This document shows, piece by piece, positions 18,109-26,470 of a stretch of 64,000 nucleotides of DNA. The notes beneath the pieces are model-generated. The model was given only the letters and a program-made list of their open reading frames with translations. It did not search any database and was not told the DNA's origin. The stretch comes from Citrobacter sp. Cu233. Lineage in GTDB: Bacteria > Pseudomonadota > Gammaproteobacteria > Enterobacterales > Enterobacteriaceae. The stretch lies in contig NZ_JAOWIF010000021.1 in NCBI RefSeq assembly GCF_030332225.1, forward strand, positions 85,661 to 149,660. The letters are read 5' to 3'. Position 1 is the stretch's first letter; every line of letters starts with the position of its first letter. The position numbers and the translations under genes are program-made.

Positions 18109-19467
18109 ATGAGTCAGGCATCATCACAAGAATACAGGGCGAATAAAAATGTCAAACGTGCAATTTTTGCGTCGACATTGGGAACAATAATTGAATGGTA
18201 TGATTATGGTCTGTATGCAGCCGCTTCCGGTTTAATTATTAATAAACTGTTCTTCCCGGAGATGAGTCAACTTGGGGGAACGCTGGCTGCATTTGCTACA
18301 TTCGCTATTGGTTTTATTATCAGACCCATTGGCGGTGTGGTTATTTCTCATATTGGTGATAAATTTGGACGCAAACCGGCGCTTATTTTCTGTATTTCCA
18401 TTATGGGGATCGCCACCGTTGGTATCGGTATTCTTCCGACCTGGCAGACCATAGGCATATGGGCGCCGATATTGCTTATTTTCTTACGAATGTTACAAGG
18501 TTTCGGCGCAGGGGCGGAACTGGCCGGAGCGATTACGTTAGTTGCAGAGTATACGCCAATTCACCGACGCGGATTTTTTACGTCTATTCCCAATACCGCA
18601 ACAAACTTTGGCGTACTCATTGCCACAATGACCTTTTTGGCCTTTTCGTGGGTGCCGGAAGAAACTTTATTGGGATGGGTATGGCGTATTCCGTTCCTGA
18701 TTTCTGTGCTGCTGTTCGGCGTTGCGTTGTACATTCGCGCGAAGCTGGATGAAACCCCCGAATATGTCCAGGCAATGGAAAAAGCGCACAGTCAGAAACA
18801 ACAGCAAAAAGCGCCGATCCGTCAGCTATTTAAAGAAAGCCCGCGTGAACTGCTGTGTGGTTTTTTTGCGATGGGAGGACACCAGGCTTTGACATATGTA
18901 CTCAATACGTTTGCGCTAAGCTATATGATTAATACCCTGGGGATGCCTAAATCTGACGGGCTTATGGTATTAATTATCGCACTTTCATTTACTCTCATCT
19001 GCGGCCCAATCGGCGGCTGGTTATCTGATCGTTTTGGTAGTGCGAGAATATATATCTGCGGTGCATTATTTGCTCTTTGTTTTGTTTATCCCCTCTTTTA
19101 TTTGGTCGATACCAAAGATACTTTACTGGCAACGCTGGGCGTCAGCATTATTTATGGTATCAGTTGGGGATGTACCGGCGGAGCGCAAGGCGCATTTTTA
19201 TCTAACCTTTTCCCCACAAAATACCGTTTTTCAGGTATTGCGATGTGCAGGGAATGTTCAGGTGCTGTTATTGGTGGGCCGACGCCCTTTATTGCAACCG
19301 CATTAGTTGCACTGGCTGATGGCAGGCCGACCTGGGTTATGGTTTATTTAGGATTCTTTTGCCTGCTCACTGCCGTTTCTGTCGGATTGGGGCAACACTT
19401 ATCACGGCATCACAAGACAGAGCTGGTTTCATCGCCAATAAATGGGAAACAAATCTCATCAATTTAA
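18109..19467 (+). CDS. MFS transporter, MHS family (ShiA/ProP-like)
   Basis: A 452-residue 12-helix major facilitator protein of the metabolite:H+ symporter group. Features include the IEWYDYGLYAAASG stretch in TM1, the loop 2-3 signature GDKFGRKPAL (about residues 83-92) and R-x-x-Q-G-F in TM4 (LRMLQGFGAGAE). The pattern TLAAFATFAIGFIIRPIGG resembles the shikimate transporter ShiA, and the group typically moves carboxylates (shikimate, ketoglutarate, aromatic acids, betaines). It is therefore the probable uptake system for the acid degraded by this cluster. An AGGAG site precedes the ATG. Confidence 0.85.
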   Translation: MSQASSQEYRANKNVKRAIFASTLGTIIEWYDYGLYAAASGLIINKLFFPEMSQLGGTLAAFATFAIGFIIRPIGGVVISHIGDKFGRKPALIFCISIMGIATVGIGILPTWQTIGIWAPILLIFLRMLQGFGAGAELAGAITLVAEYTPIHRRGFFTSIPNTATNFGVLIATMTFLAFSWVPEETLLGWVWRIPFLISVLLFGVALYIRAKLDETPEYVQAMEKAHSQKQQQKAPIRQLFKESPRELLCGFFAMGGHQALTYVLNTFALSYMINTLGMPKSDGLMVLIIALSFTLICGPIGGWLSDRFGSARIYICGALFALCFVYPLFYLVDTKDTLLATLGVSIIYGISWGCTGGAQGAFLSNLFPTKYRFSGIAMCRECSGAVIGGPTPFIATALVALADGRPTWVMVYLGFFCLLTAVSVGLGQHLSRHHKTELVSSPINGKQISSI

Positions 19468-19608
19468 TATTGTCGAAATTTAATTAACGCTAAACGAAAT
19501 AATTCTACAGCTGCGGGTATTTCAATTCTGCCTCTTTGCGATGGGCGTTTCTTCGGCGTCAATATACAGGTGTGGATTTATTTCAATGTTTTATTATGGA
19601 GAATTATT

Positions 19609-21216
19609 ATGCGAATTGTTACAGCGGATGAAGCCGTTTCGTTGTTATGTGACGGCGATACTCTGATGATCAGTGGGTCTGGTGCGGGGCATGCTACGCC
19701 AGAGGCATTGCTGGAAGCGCTGGAGCGTCGTTATCAGGCGCAGAATTCCCCCCGACAACTTACTGCGTTTCATCCGGTTGGTCTGGGCGATCGTACCTTT
19801 CGCGGGGCGTCGCGATTGGCATACCCTGGTTTATTAAAACGGGTCGTCTGCGGCACGCTGGTTGATTCCCCGCCGCTGGCGAAAATGGCGCTGAATAATG
19901 AAATTGAAGCCTGGACATTGCCGCAGGGCGTACTCTCACAATTGACCCGAGAAATGGCCGCCGGCCGGCCTGGCCTGATAAGCCATGTCGGGCTGCATAC
20001 CTTCGTCGATCCTCGTCAACGCGGCGGTCGGCAAAGCGAGTGCTGTTCTGAGGAACTCGTTAGTCTGATAGAAATTGCCGGTAAGGAGTGGCTTTATTAC
20101 AAGCCTTTTCACGTTGATATCGCATTTTTACGCGGCACGACGGCGGATGAAGACGGCAATATCACCATGGAGCAGGAAGCTATTTTTGGCGACATGCTGT
20201 CGATGGCTCAGGCTACCCGGCGCAACGGTGGGTTAGTGATAGTCCAGGTAAAACGCATTGCCAAACGCGGTACGTTACCCGCCAAAAGCGTCAAAATTCC
20301 GGCAATGCTGGTGGATTTGGTGGTTGTCGATCCCGGGCAGTCAGTCACCTACCAAAGTCCAAATGACCCGGCCTTTACCGGAGAACTGCGCATTCCGCTT
20401 GATGGATTCCCGGTACTGCCGCTGGATGAGCGTAAAATCGTCGCCCGCCGCTGCGCGATGGAATTGCAGCCTGGGGCGGTATGCAACGTTGGCTCGGGGA
20501 TCTGTACGGGTATCGGTCTCGTCGGCGCTGAAGAGAATATTCTCGACCAGATCGTCCTCACTAACGAGCAGGGGCTGATCGGCGGCGCGCCAGCCGCAGG
20601 TCTGGACGCTGGCGCGGCGCGTAATTATAGCGCGATGATCGATCAACCTTATCAATTCGATTTCTACGACGGCGGCGGCATTGATATCGCCTTCCTGTCA
20701 GCGGCAGAAATTGACGGCGGCGGTAGCGTCAACATCAGCCGTTTCGCCAATAAGCTGATTGGCGTGGGCGGATTTATCAATATTAGCCAGAATGCGAAAA
20801 AAATGGTCTTCGGTGGCACCTTTACCGCCGGAGGGCTTCGCGTAGCCTGTCAGGGCGGGCAGTTGCGGATTATGCAGGAAGGCGCGCATCAAAAATTCGT
20901 CAGCCAATTACAGCAGGTTTCCTACAGCGGTCCTTACGCCAGTCAGCGTGGTCAGGTCACGCTGTTTGTGACCGAACGCGCGGTATTCCAGGTGAAGGAC
21001 GGTGAACTCGAGTTAATTGAAATCGCGCCGGGCATTGATCTGGAACGCGATATTTTGCAGCAAATGCGTTTTCGTCCTCGTATCGCAGCCGAACTGAAGT
21101 TGATGGACGCCAGGCTCTTTTCGCCGGAACCGATGGGATTGTCTGCGGAGATGGCGGTTAAACCCCGCTCATGTCACCCGCGACTGGCGTCATTATCCTC
21201 AAAGGTACAACCATGA
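19609..21216 (+). CDS. Acetate/3-oxoacid-type CoA-transferase (YdiF family)
   Basis: A 535-residue fused-subunit family I CoA-transferase like E. coli YdiF. The N-terminal half has the glycine-rich GDTLMISGSGAGHATPE segment. The C-terminal half has the catalytic Glu320 in TNEQGLIGG, the form of the (S)ENG motif seen in this family, and the GGSVNISRFANKLIG/GGFINISQNAKK stretch typical of YdiF proteins. It transfers CoA from an acyl-CoA donor to a carboxylic acid and so can activate the pathway substrate. The start at 19609 follows GGAGAA; the 13 codons upstream in frame are not supported. It overlaps the AroE-like gene by 4 bases (ATGA). Confidence 0.88.
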   Translation: MRIVTADEAVSLLCDGDTLMISGSGAGHATPEALLEALERRYQAQNSPRQLTAFHPVGLGDRTFRGASRLAYPGLLKRVVCGTLVDSPPLAKMALNNEIEAWTLPQGVLSQLTREMAAGRPGLISHVGLHTFVDPRQRGGRQSECCSEELVSLIEIAGKEWLYYKPFHVDIAFLRGTTADEDGNITMEQEAIFGDMLSMAQATRRNGGLVIVQVKRIAKRGTLPAKSVKIPAMLVDLVVVDPGQSVTYQSPNDPAFTGELRIPLDGFPVLPLDERKIVARRCAMELQPGAVCNVGSGICTGIGLVGAEENILDQIVLTNEQGLIGGAPAAGLDAGAARNYSAMIDQPYQFDFYDGGGIDIAFLSAAEIDGGGSVNISRFANKLIGVGGFINISQNAKKMVFGGTFTAGGLRVACQGGQLRIMQEGAHQKFVSQLQQVSYSGPYASQRGQVTLFVTERAVFQVKDGELELIEIAPGIDLERDILQQMRFRPRIAAELKLMDARLFSPEPMGLSAEMAVKPRSCHPRLASLSSKVQP

Positions 21217-22049
21217 AGCCGATGGTCATTAATGGCAGCACCCGGCTGTATGGCATCGCAGGCGACCCGGTTGCCCAGGTCAAAACCCCGGAGCTGTTGA
21301 ATTCATTTTTTCAGCAAACCGGCATTAATGCGGTCTGCGTACCGCTACAGGTGGCGACGAGCGGGTTTGAAGCCAGTCTGCGCGGCGTAATGCAGTTGAG
21401 TAATCTGGATGGTCTGGTGATCACCGTCCCGCATAAAGTCCGCGCCTGTGCGCTGACGGAATCCCTTTCTGCAGAGGCGCAGCGCGTGGGAGCCGTCAAT
21501 GTACTACGTCGTTGTGAAGATGGCGGATGGCATGGCGATATGTTTGACGGAACGGGGCTTATTGTTGGCCTGCTCAGGCAGGGCTTTGTACTGAAAGGGC
21601 AGCATGTTAAGCAACTCGGCGCTGGCGGGAGCGGCGCTGCCGTTGCGTTTGCTCTGCTGGCGGCGGGAGCGGCGTCTGTCACTCTGTGCGATCCTGACGA
21701 CAACGCGGCGCAGGCGCTGGCACAACGCATTAACGCCAGCTATTCGCAACACCCCGCTCGCGTCAGCGACGCCCCGGCTGAACTGGTGGGCATTGACCTG
21801 CTGATCAACTGTTCCCCCATAGGTATGAAACCTGATGACGGCCTGCCTGCGCCATTCGCTGACTTCAGTCCATCGTTGCAGGTCGTGGATATCATTATGC
21901 ACCCTGCTGAAACCCCTCTGCTTGCCCATGCCCGACGTGCGGGCTGTCATGCTGTCAATGGCAAACCGATGATTGAGGGACAACTGGCGGAGTTTATTCA
22001 TTTCTTTGGTTTGGCCGATAAGGAGTCGCTATGCGCCCGCTCACGCTGA
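21213..22049 (+). CDS. Shikimate dehydrogenase-like (AroE/YdiB superfamily) oxidoreductase
   Basis: A 278-residue AroE-superfamily protein. The catalytic Lys75 (ITVPHK) and Asp112 (GDMFDGTG) are conserved, as are the Rossmann glycine loop GAGGSGAAVAFAL (about residues 131-143) and the AVNVL segment. The serine pair that binds the shikimate carboxylate in AroE (S-x-SP in the first 20-30 residues) is replaced by VKTP at residues 23-26, so the substrate is probably not plain shikimate. The ATG at 21213 overlaps the CoA-transferase stop. This is unlikely to be the housekeeping aroE, which lies elsewhere in enterobacteria. Confidence 0.82.
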   Translation: MKPMVINGSTRLYGIAGDPVAQVKTPELLNSFFQQTGINAVCVPLQVATSGFEASLRGVMQLSNLDGLVITVPHKVRACALTESLSAEAQRVGAVNVLRRCEDGGWHGDMFDGTGLIVGLLRQGFVLKGQHVKQLGAGGSGAAVAFALLAAGAASVTLCDPDDNAAQALAQRINASYSQHPARVSDAPAELVGIDLLINCSPIGMKPDDGLPAPFADFSPSLQVVDIIMHPAETPLLAHARRAGCHAVNGKPMIEGQLAEFIHFFGLADKESLCARSR

Positions 22050-22894
22050 CTCCGCAACATCTTTCCCTGAACACTGCCACGTTAGGGCCTGGCGCGTCGC
22101 TGCATGATGCCGTTCAGGGATGTGTGAAATACGGTTTTGGCGGCATCGCTCCCTGGCGCGACAAAGTGGCGGAAATCGGCTTATCCCAGGCCAGTCGTCT
22201 GATTCGTGATGCGGGATTACAGGTGAGCGGATTGTGCCGTGGCGGAATGTTTTCTGCTGCCAGTCGTACTGAACGTGAAAAAATTCGTGCGGATAATCTG
22301 CGGGCGATTGACGAAGCCGCAGCGCTGGATGCTGCTTGTCTGGTGCTGGTGGTCGGTGGTTTGCCTGCCGGTTCCAGAGATCTGGACAACGCCCGACAGC
22401 AGGTTGAAGACGGCATCGCCGATATGCTGGAACATGCGCGCATGGCAAATGTTCGCCTGGCGATTGAACCGTTGCACCCAATGTATGCAGGCGATCGCGC
22501 CTGCATCAACACACTGGCGCAGGCGCTGAGTTTGTGCGAACGGTTGGGGGCCGATGTTGGTATTGCCGCTGACGTTTACCACATCTGGTGGGATCCCGAT
22601 ATTGTCACGCAACTTCAGCGAGCAGCCAATATGCAGCGTCTGCTGGCTTTTCATCTCAGTGACTGGCTGGTGCCTACCCGCCACCTGTTGACCGATCGCG
22701 GCATGCCGGGCGATGGCGTCATCAATCTTTCTCATTTATGTCAAACCGTTGCCGACACTGGTTATCAGGGGCTTTATGAGGTGGAGATTTTCTCTGCGGA
22801 AAACTGGTGGCGACAACCGGTAGATACAACCTTAAGCACTCTCGTTACACGCCTGGAACATCTTAATAATACAGGAGATCGTCATGAAGATTGA
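22031..22894 (+). CDS. Xylose isomerase-like TIM-barrel protein (sugar isomerase/epimerase or dehydratase)
   Basis: A 287-residue AP endonuclease 2/xylose-isomerase-like TIM barrel. The four metal ligands of the superfamily are visible: Glu in LAIEPLHP, Asp in GIAADVYHIWWDPD, His in LLAFHLSDW and Glu in YEVEIFS. The superfamily includes hydroxypyruvate isomerases, inosose dehydratases, 3-epimerases and 3-dehydroshikimate dehydratases. A dehydratase or isomerase acting after the AroE-like dehydrogenase would make chemical sense, but this is inference. The AAGGAG site lies inside the end of the preceding gene, and the two genes overlap by 19 bases. Confidence 0.82.
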   Translation: MRPLTLTPQHLSLNTATLGPGASLHDAVQGCVKYGFGGIAPWRDKVAEIGLSQASRLIRDAGLQVSGLCRGGMFSAASRTEREKIRADNLRAIDEAAALDAACLVLVVGGLPAGSRDLDNARQQVEDGIADMLEHARMANVRLAIEPLHPMYAGDRACINTLAQALSLCERLGADVGIAADVYHIWWDPDIVTQLQRAANMQRLLAFHLSDWLVPTRHLLTDRGMPGDGVINLSHLCQTVADTGYQGLYEVEIFSAENWWRQPVDTTLSTLVTRLEHLNNTGDRHED

Positions 22895-24272
22895 TAATAC
22901 GCTGACGCCTCATGATTTGCTGCCCGCGATTGAACGTATGTGGGACGCCTCTGCCGGGAAAATCATTGCGATTGACGCCAGCGCCGATCGTACCAAAGGC
23001 GCACCTGTACATACCATTGCCGGACGTTATCAACCAAAAGGGTGGACGGACTGGACGCAGGGTTTTGAGTACGGCAGCGCGTTATTGCAGTTTGACGCTA
23101 CAGGCGAGCGCTCGTTTCTGGAAACGGCGCTGGCGCGTATTCGTCACGATATGCCGCAGCACATCACTCATTTCGGCGTACACGATCATGGCTTTAATCA
23201 AATCAGCACTTATGGGCAGTTACTGCGCCTGATGGCGGAAGGAAAACTGCCGACAGACCCGGGCGTCAGGGACTATTACCAGTTAGCCGTTCGCTGTTCC
23301 GGGGCGGTACAGGCCTATCGCTGGACCGATCTGGGCGATGGACAGGGATACATCCACTCTTTCAACGGCGCGCATTCATTATTCATTGATACCTTACGTA
23401 CCCTACGCACGCTGCTGTTGGCGCACAGCCTGGGGCATGTCATGAAAATTGAGGGTGATGTGGCGATCTCTTTGTTGGATCGGGCGCTGACGCATGCGCT
23501 CACCAGCGCGCGCTACTGCATTTTCTATGGCGAAGGGCGGGATATTTACGACATTCGCGGCAGAACGGCGCACGAAGCTATCTTCAACCCGCGTAACGGC
23601 GCATTCCGCTGCGTGGGGACACAGCAAGGGTATTCGGGTTTCTCTACCTGGACTCGTGGTTTGAGTTGGGCCATGTGCGGTTTCGCGGAAATACTGGAAT
23701 ATCTCCAGGTATTGCCTGCAGAAAAATGGCAAACAGAACGGGATAAACCCACCACGATGGCGACGCTGGAAAAGGCCGCTGCCGCTGTGTGTGATTTTTA
23801 TCTCGATTTTACTCTGTGGGACGGTATCCCCTACTGGGATACCGGCGCGCCAGGTCTGGCGACGGTGGATGCGCCCTACGATCGTGAATCTGATCCTGAA
23901 AATGCAGTCGAACCCGTGGACAGCTCCGCGGCGGCGATTGCGGCGCAAGGCTTACTTCGGTTTGCGGCCTGGCTTCGCGCCAGCGGGCACACGGGCGCAG
24001 ATCGTTATCATCAGGCCGGGTTGTCGGTGCTGAGAACGCTACTGGATGACCGCTACCTGAGTCTGGACAGGCAGCACCAGGGGCTTTTGCTGCATAGCCA
24101 GTATCATCGGCCCAACGGTTGGGACTACGTGCGTTCCGGGCATAAAAACCCGTTCGGCGAAGCGACTATGTGGGGAGATTACCATCTGCGCGAGCTGGCG
24201 CTTTATGTTCAGCGTCTGGCCAACAACGAACCCTATGTCGCTTTTTTCAGCGCGGCAGGAGGTGAGCAATGA
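22884..24272 (+). CDS. GH88-type unsaturated glucuronyl hydrolase-like protein
   Basis: A 462-residue (alpha/alpha)6-barrel protein of the GH88/GH105 type. Asp101 in VHDHGF and Asp169 in LFIDTLRTL correspond to the two catalytic-site aspartates of Bacillus unsaturated glucuronyl hydrolase (D88 and D149). The GYSGFSTWTRGLSWAMCGF and PVDSSAAAIAAQGLL segments match the family's barrel helices. There is no signal peptide, so the enzyme is cytoplasmic, as usual for GH88. Family members hydrate the double bond of 4-deoxy-hex-4-enuronyl residues, which releases the aglycone or sugar. Here it sits among CoA and dehydrogenase enzymes rather than polysaccharide lyases, which is unusual. Confidence 0.8.
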   Translation: MKIDNTLTPHDLLPAIERMWDASAGKIIAIDASADRTKGAPVHTIAGRYQPKGWTDWTQGFEYGSALLQFDATGERSFLETALARIRHDMPQHITHFGVHDHGFNQISTYGQLLRLMAEGKLPTDPGVRDYYQLAVRCSGAVQAYRWTDLGDGQGYIHSFNGAHSLFIDTLRTLRTLLLAHSLGHVMKIEGDVAISLLDRALTHALTSARYCIFYGEGRDIYDIRGRTAHEAIFNPRNGAFRCVGTQQGYSGFSTWTRGLSWAMCGFAEILEYLQVLPAEKWQTERDKPTTMATLEKAAAAVCDFYLDFTLWDGIPYWDTGAPGLATVDAPYDRESDPENAVEPVDSSAAAIAAQGLLRFAAWLRASGHTGADRYHQAGLSVLRTLLDDRYLSLDRQHQGLLLHSQYHRPNGWDYVRSGHKNPFGEATMWGDYHLRELALYVQRLANNEPYVAFFSAAGGEQ

Positions 24273-25051
24273 GTTCGTTATGTTCCATTCGTGTCGCCCT
24301 GATCACCGGAGGGCGTCGGGGAATTGGTCTTGCCATCGCCAGACGGCTGGCAAGAGATGGTTATCACATTGCGATTACCGGTAGCGGTGATGCTGACGAC
24401 GCCACGCACGCCGCTATAGCGCAGCTGGAAAACTGCGGTATACAGGCCGGTTATTTCGCCAGCGATATCGCCGATATTACGCAGCATGACCTGCTGCTTG
24501 ATCGGGTCGAGCAACAACTGGGAGCCGTTTCCGTGCTGGTTTCCAATGCCGGTATTGCACCGCCTGAAAGGCTTGATGTACTTGAAACCTCCGGGGCTAA
24601 TTTCGACTCGGTGATGAACACCAACCTGCGCGGGGCGTTTTTTCTCTCCCAGGCAATGGCCCGACGAATGCTTACCCGCCCGACTGCCGAAGGTGAACGC
24701 AGTATTGTCTTCATCACTTCTTGTTCTGCGGAAATGGCGTCGGTCAATCGGCTGGAGTACTGCATCTCGAAAGCCGGATTGTCAATGGTCGCTCAGGGGC
24801 TGGCAACACGGCTTGCGGCGGACGGCATCGGCGTTTTTGAAATCCGTCCAGGCATTATCCGCACCGATATGACCGCCAACGTGAATGAAAAATATGACCG
24901 CTTGATCGGCGAAGGAACGGTGCCCGCCCGACGCTGGGGAAAAGGCGATGACATCGCTGCGGCGGTTAGCATGGTGCTGAAACCAGATGCGTTTTTCGCC
25001 ACTGGCTCAGTCATTCACGCTGACGGCGGATTAACATTACAACGTCTTTAA
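24269..25051 (+). CDS. SDR-family oxidoreductase (3-oxoacyl reductase-like)
   Basis: A 260-residue classical SDR with TGGRRGIG (residues 13-20), SNAG (about 91-94), catalytic Ser in ITSCSAE and the YCISK pair (about 167-171), followed by a normal IRPGIIRTDM loop and a GSVIHADGGLTL C-terminus. The best general match is FabG/3-ketoacyl-reductase-like dehydrogenases. In this operon it could act on a hydroxyacyl-CoA or on a cyclic polyol. It overlaps the GH88 gene by 4 bases with GGAGG upstream, so translation is coupled. Confidence 0.83.
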   Translation: MSSLCSIRVALITGGRRGIGLAIARRLARDGYHIAITGSGDADDATHAAIAQLENCGIQAGYFASDIADITQHDLLLDRVEQQLGAVSVLVSNAGIAPPERLDVLETSGANFDSVMNTNLRGAFFLSQAMARRMLTRPTAEGERSIVFITSCSAEMASVNRLEYCISKAGLSMVAQGLATRLAADGIGVFEIRPGIIRTDMTANVNEKYDRLIGEGTVPARRWGKGDDIAAAVSMVLKPDAFFATGSVIHADGGLTLQRL

Positions 25052-25069
25052 GACGCAGGGAGACAGCGT

Positions 25070-25543
25070 ATGGATAAGATTTTACCCGCGACGGAAAAGC
25101 GGCTGTCGGCTGGTGAGTATGGTTACGACAGTTTGCAGCCTGGCGATTACTGGCACACCTCAGCCATTACTGTGACAGAAGCGCATATTGTTGCCTTTGC
25201 TGGCATTACAGGCGATTTTTTTGATGTGCACATGGACGACGAGTTTGCCCGTCAGCAGGGGTTTCCTGGCCGTATTGCTCATGGCTTATTAGGATTAGCG
25301 CTGACCGATGGTTTGAAAACCCGTTGCACGGTGCGGTTGCGCGGCATCGCGACATTAGGCTGGAACTGGTCATTCTGCGCACCTTTACTGCCCGGTGACC
25401 GTATTTCCGCACGCATCTGTGTTGTGAAAAAACGCCCAACGAAGAATAGCGAGCGCGGGATTGTTACGTTCGCGTTGCAAGTCATCAACCAGCAGGACGT
25501 CGTTATTCAGCAGGGCGAAACGTTACTTATGATGCAATACTGA
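25070..25543 (+). CDS. MaoC-like hot-dog dehydratase
   Basis: A 157-residue single hot-dog protein with the R-hydratase signature: AFAGITGDFFDVHMDDEFA (about residues 43-61), whose Asp and His form the catalytic pair, and the IAHGLLGLAL helix that follows. MaoC proteins hydrate enoyl-CoA to (R)-3-hydroxyacyl-CoA or run the reverse dehydration. With the crotonase at 17214 the operon holds two hydratases of unrelated folds, which suggests two successive or stereochemically different steps. It lies 18 bases after the SDR gene and is followed by a terminator, so it is the last structural gene of the operon. Confidence 0.85.
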   Translation: MDKILPATEKRLSAGEYGYDSLQPGDYWHTSAITVTEAHIVAFAGITGDFFDVHMDDEFARQQGFPGRIAHGLLGLALTDGLKTRCTVRLRGIATLGWNWSFCAPLLPGDRISARICVVKKRPTKNSERGIVTFALQVINQQDVVIQQGETLLMMQY

Positions 25544-25553
25544 TACATCTATA

Positions 25554-25590
25554 AGAGGGCGCGATTCGCTTACTGTGCGCTCTCTTTTTC
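25554..25590 (+). terminator. Intrinsic terminator after the catabolic operon
   Basis: AGAGGGCGC pairs with GCGCTCTCT (one G-T wobble) and is followed by TTTTTC. It stands 11 bases after the MaoC stop and separates the operon from the TetR gene, which therefore has its own promoter. Confidence 0.8.
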
Positions 25591-25741
25591 TTCACCAACA
25601 TGTCTTCTGACGTTGCTTCTGTCAGAGTTTTTGCTATCTCCCTGAAAAAGTGCTAAAGATTTTACGCCGATATCAGCTGTTCAGGCGCTGTATTCAAATT
25701 ATGATGAAGTTGAATATCGGAGCCAGACTCAGGGAGGGATT

Positions 25742-26395
25742 GTGTCAATACCAGATCAGAAACAGAGTGCGACAGTAAACAGCACCATGCAGGATAAGAT
25801 CAAAGAACTTACTCGTAACTTACTGATTGCGCATGGCTACCATAAAACAACGTTCGGCGTGATTGCCAAAGCGTTACAGGTGACGACGACCAATATTCAT
25901 TACCACTTCGGTAATAAAAATAACCTTGTTGAGATTGTGGTCAGTGAATATGTCGCTGAAGCCAAAAAAAAACAAAGCACTATTTGGCTGGATAAAACCA
26001 CAACGCTGGAACAAAAAGTGTCTAATGTGGTGGCATATAACTACCAGCTTTACAAAAAATATAATCCGGATGGCGAGGGATGTCATCCGTGGAGCCTTAT
26101 TGGTCGGTTACGTCTGGAAAAGGATGTACTTACAGAAGAAATGTGCCGTTCTCTTGCATCATTTACTCAACTTATGCAGGATGTTATTGGTCAGGCCGTT
26201 GAATACGCCTGGCAGCAGGGGCAATTAAAAGCGGATACGCCGCGTCAGGATCTGGTCCTGCTTCTCACTCATCTGGTAGACAGCTCATCGGTTTTTGCGC
26301 AAGACTCGGGAAGCTTTAGCCGACTTGAACAATTCTTCAATGCCTTCTGCCGCGTGGTTCTGTCCATGTATATGGTTAAACCTTCCGCAAATTGA
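25742..26395 (+). CDS. TetR/AcrR-family transcriptional regulator
   Basis: A 217-residue TetR-type regulator starting with GTG (AGGGAGGGA ribosome site just upstream). The N-terminal helix-turn-helix (residues 23-68) shows TRNLLIAHGYHKTTFGVIAKAL followed by recognition helix TTTNIHYHFGNKNNLV, the family hallmark; the C-terminal ligand-binding domain is divergent. It closes the cluster and is the likely repressor acting on the palindrome at 17000-17023, with a pathway intermediate (perhaps an acyl-CoA) as inducer. No copy of the TACTTACT half-site was seen before its own gene, so autoregulation is not supported. Confidence 0.85.
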   Translation: MSIPDQKQSATVNSTMQDKIKELTRNLLIAHGYHKTTFGVIAKALQVTTTNIHYHFGNKNNLVEIVVSEYVAEAKKKQSTIWLDKTTTLEQKVSNVVAYNYQLYKKYNPDGEGCHPWSLIGRLRLEKDVLTEEMCRSLASFTQLMQDVIGQAVEYAWQQGQLKADTPRQDLVLLLTHLVDSSSVFAQDSGSFSRLEQFFNAFCRVVLSMYMVKPSAN

Positions 26396-26470
26396 TTCCG
26401 CAGAGGCATGGCGTTGACGCTTCCGGCAGTTACTGTCATTCGCGCCTGAACTCTCTGTCGGCATAACCCG

